Assembly (NCBI GenBank): GCA_018402345.1 | Contig: JAGYIV010000016.1 | Location: 62,001-126,000 of the forward strand | DNA length: 64,000 bases | Direction of reading: 5' to 3' | From: Terrimicrobiaceae bacterium | Lineage (GTDB): Bacteria; Verrucomicrobiota; Verrucomicrobiia; Chthoniobacterales; Terrimicrobiaceae | The notes under the pieces: model-generated | Told to the model about the DNA's origin: nothing | What the model saw: the letters and a program-made list of their open reading frames with translations, nothing else | The model's database searches: none | Shown: in pieces, positions 63,850 to 64,000 of the stretch | How positions within the stretch are numbered: the first letter of the stretch is position 1 | Layout of the letters: each line of letters opens with the position of its first letter | Translations under genes and position numbers: made by a program

Positions 63850-64000
63850 CTACGGCAACTCGAAGTGTGCGATTCTGCGGAAGAGGTCGTAGCGGGAGTC
63901 GATTTGGGATTTGTCGACGGTTTTGAGGCGTTCGAGGCTGAAGGCTTCGACGTTGTAGCTGGCGAGGACGCTGCCGTGGACGACGGCTTTTTTGAGGAGG
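63850..64000 (-). CDS. PfkB family carbohydrate kinase, C-terminal end (truncated by window)
   Basis: Reverse strand, open to the right edge; the last 49 residues before TAG at 63850-63852 are visible: KKAVVHGSVLASYNVEAFSL, ERLKTVDKSQIDSRYDLFRR and IAHFELP. The VLASYNVEAFSLERL helix is the typical end of PfkB/ribokinase-type kinases in which the last helix follows the ATP-binding GxGD loop. Catalytic residues lie outside the window. Confidence 0.7.
   Translation of the reverse strand, partial: LLKKAVVHGSVLASYNVEAFSLERLKTVDKSQIDSRYDLFRRIAHFELP

Overview
The window is a gene-dense, GC-rich bacterial chromosome segment. The protein families suggest a Gram-negative member of the Verrucomicrobiota (inference): PATR-repeat protein with a PEP-CTERM anchor, FecA-type TonB receptor, fused RhaEW aldolase/dehydrogenase, OprB porin, LPS-export genes. 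There is no phage, integrase, IS transposase or CRISPR array.

Layout. 1-5.4 kb: nitroreductase end, gmhA, prepilin peptidase, MsbA-type exporter, histone-deacetylase-like protein. 5.3-14.7 kb: a deoxy-sugar catabolic locus with an L-fucose isomerase, a class II aldolase, divergent AraC and DeoR regulators, an FMN lactate dehydrogenase, a RhaB-type kinase and a RhaEW fusion. Together these can take L-fucose/L-rhamnose through lactaldehyde and lactate to pyruvate. 14.8-21.2 kb: small membrane proteins, initiator tRNA, rpiB, prmA, FKBP, hemL, lipA, rlmH, OprB porin. 21.4-30.6 kb: a complete chemosensory operon (cheW, STAS protein, cheA, mcp, cheB, cheR, an unusual soluble receptor-like protein, cheY). 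30.6-37.1 kb: tonB-exbD-exbB divergent from a FecA-type receptor and a PhnDCE-like ABC transporter, with a Fur-box-like site between them, so probably iron (or iron-complex) uptake. 37.1-40.2 kb: a Fic protein with inverted-repeat operators, a fragment of a four-helix-bundle protein, two OppBC-type permeases. 40.2-46.7 kb: a minus-strand operon of HAD, M16 peptidase, alpha/beta hydrolase, LptF/G, accA, LysM protein and a hypothetical. 46.8-57.5 kb: leuB, the mreBCD-mrdA-rng cell-shape cluster, a DUF4126-like membrane protein and cimA. 57.5-64 kb: a repeat-rich zone with two duplicated coiled-coil membrane microproteins, a frame-broken PATR/PEP-CTERM surface protein and the end of a PfkB kinase.

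Two themes stand out. First, single-base frame breaks occur in fucI, rhaB, the TonB receptor, the PhnE-like permease and five times in the PATR gene, while all core genes read through cleanly. They may be real decay or systematic indel errors. Second, the last 6.5 kb carries a composite repeat family (AGGATTAACAGGA tracts, CTTAAAA heptamers, a 27-nt hairpin box in six copies, a 110-bp tandem array) that abuts the stop codons of the neighbouring genes in the sense orientation.
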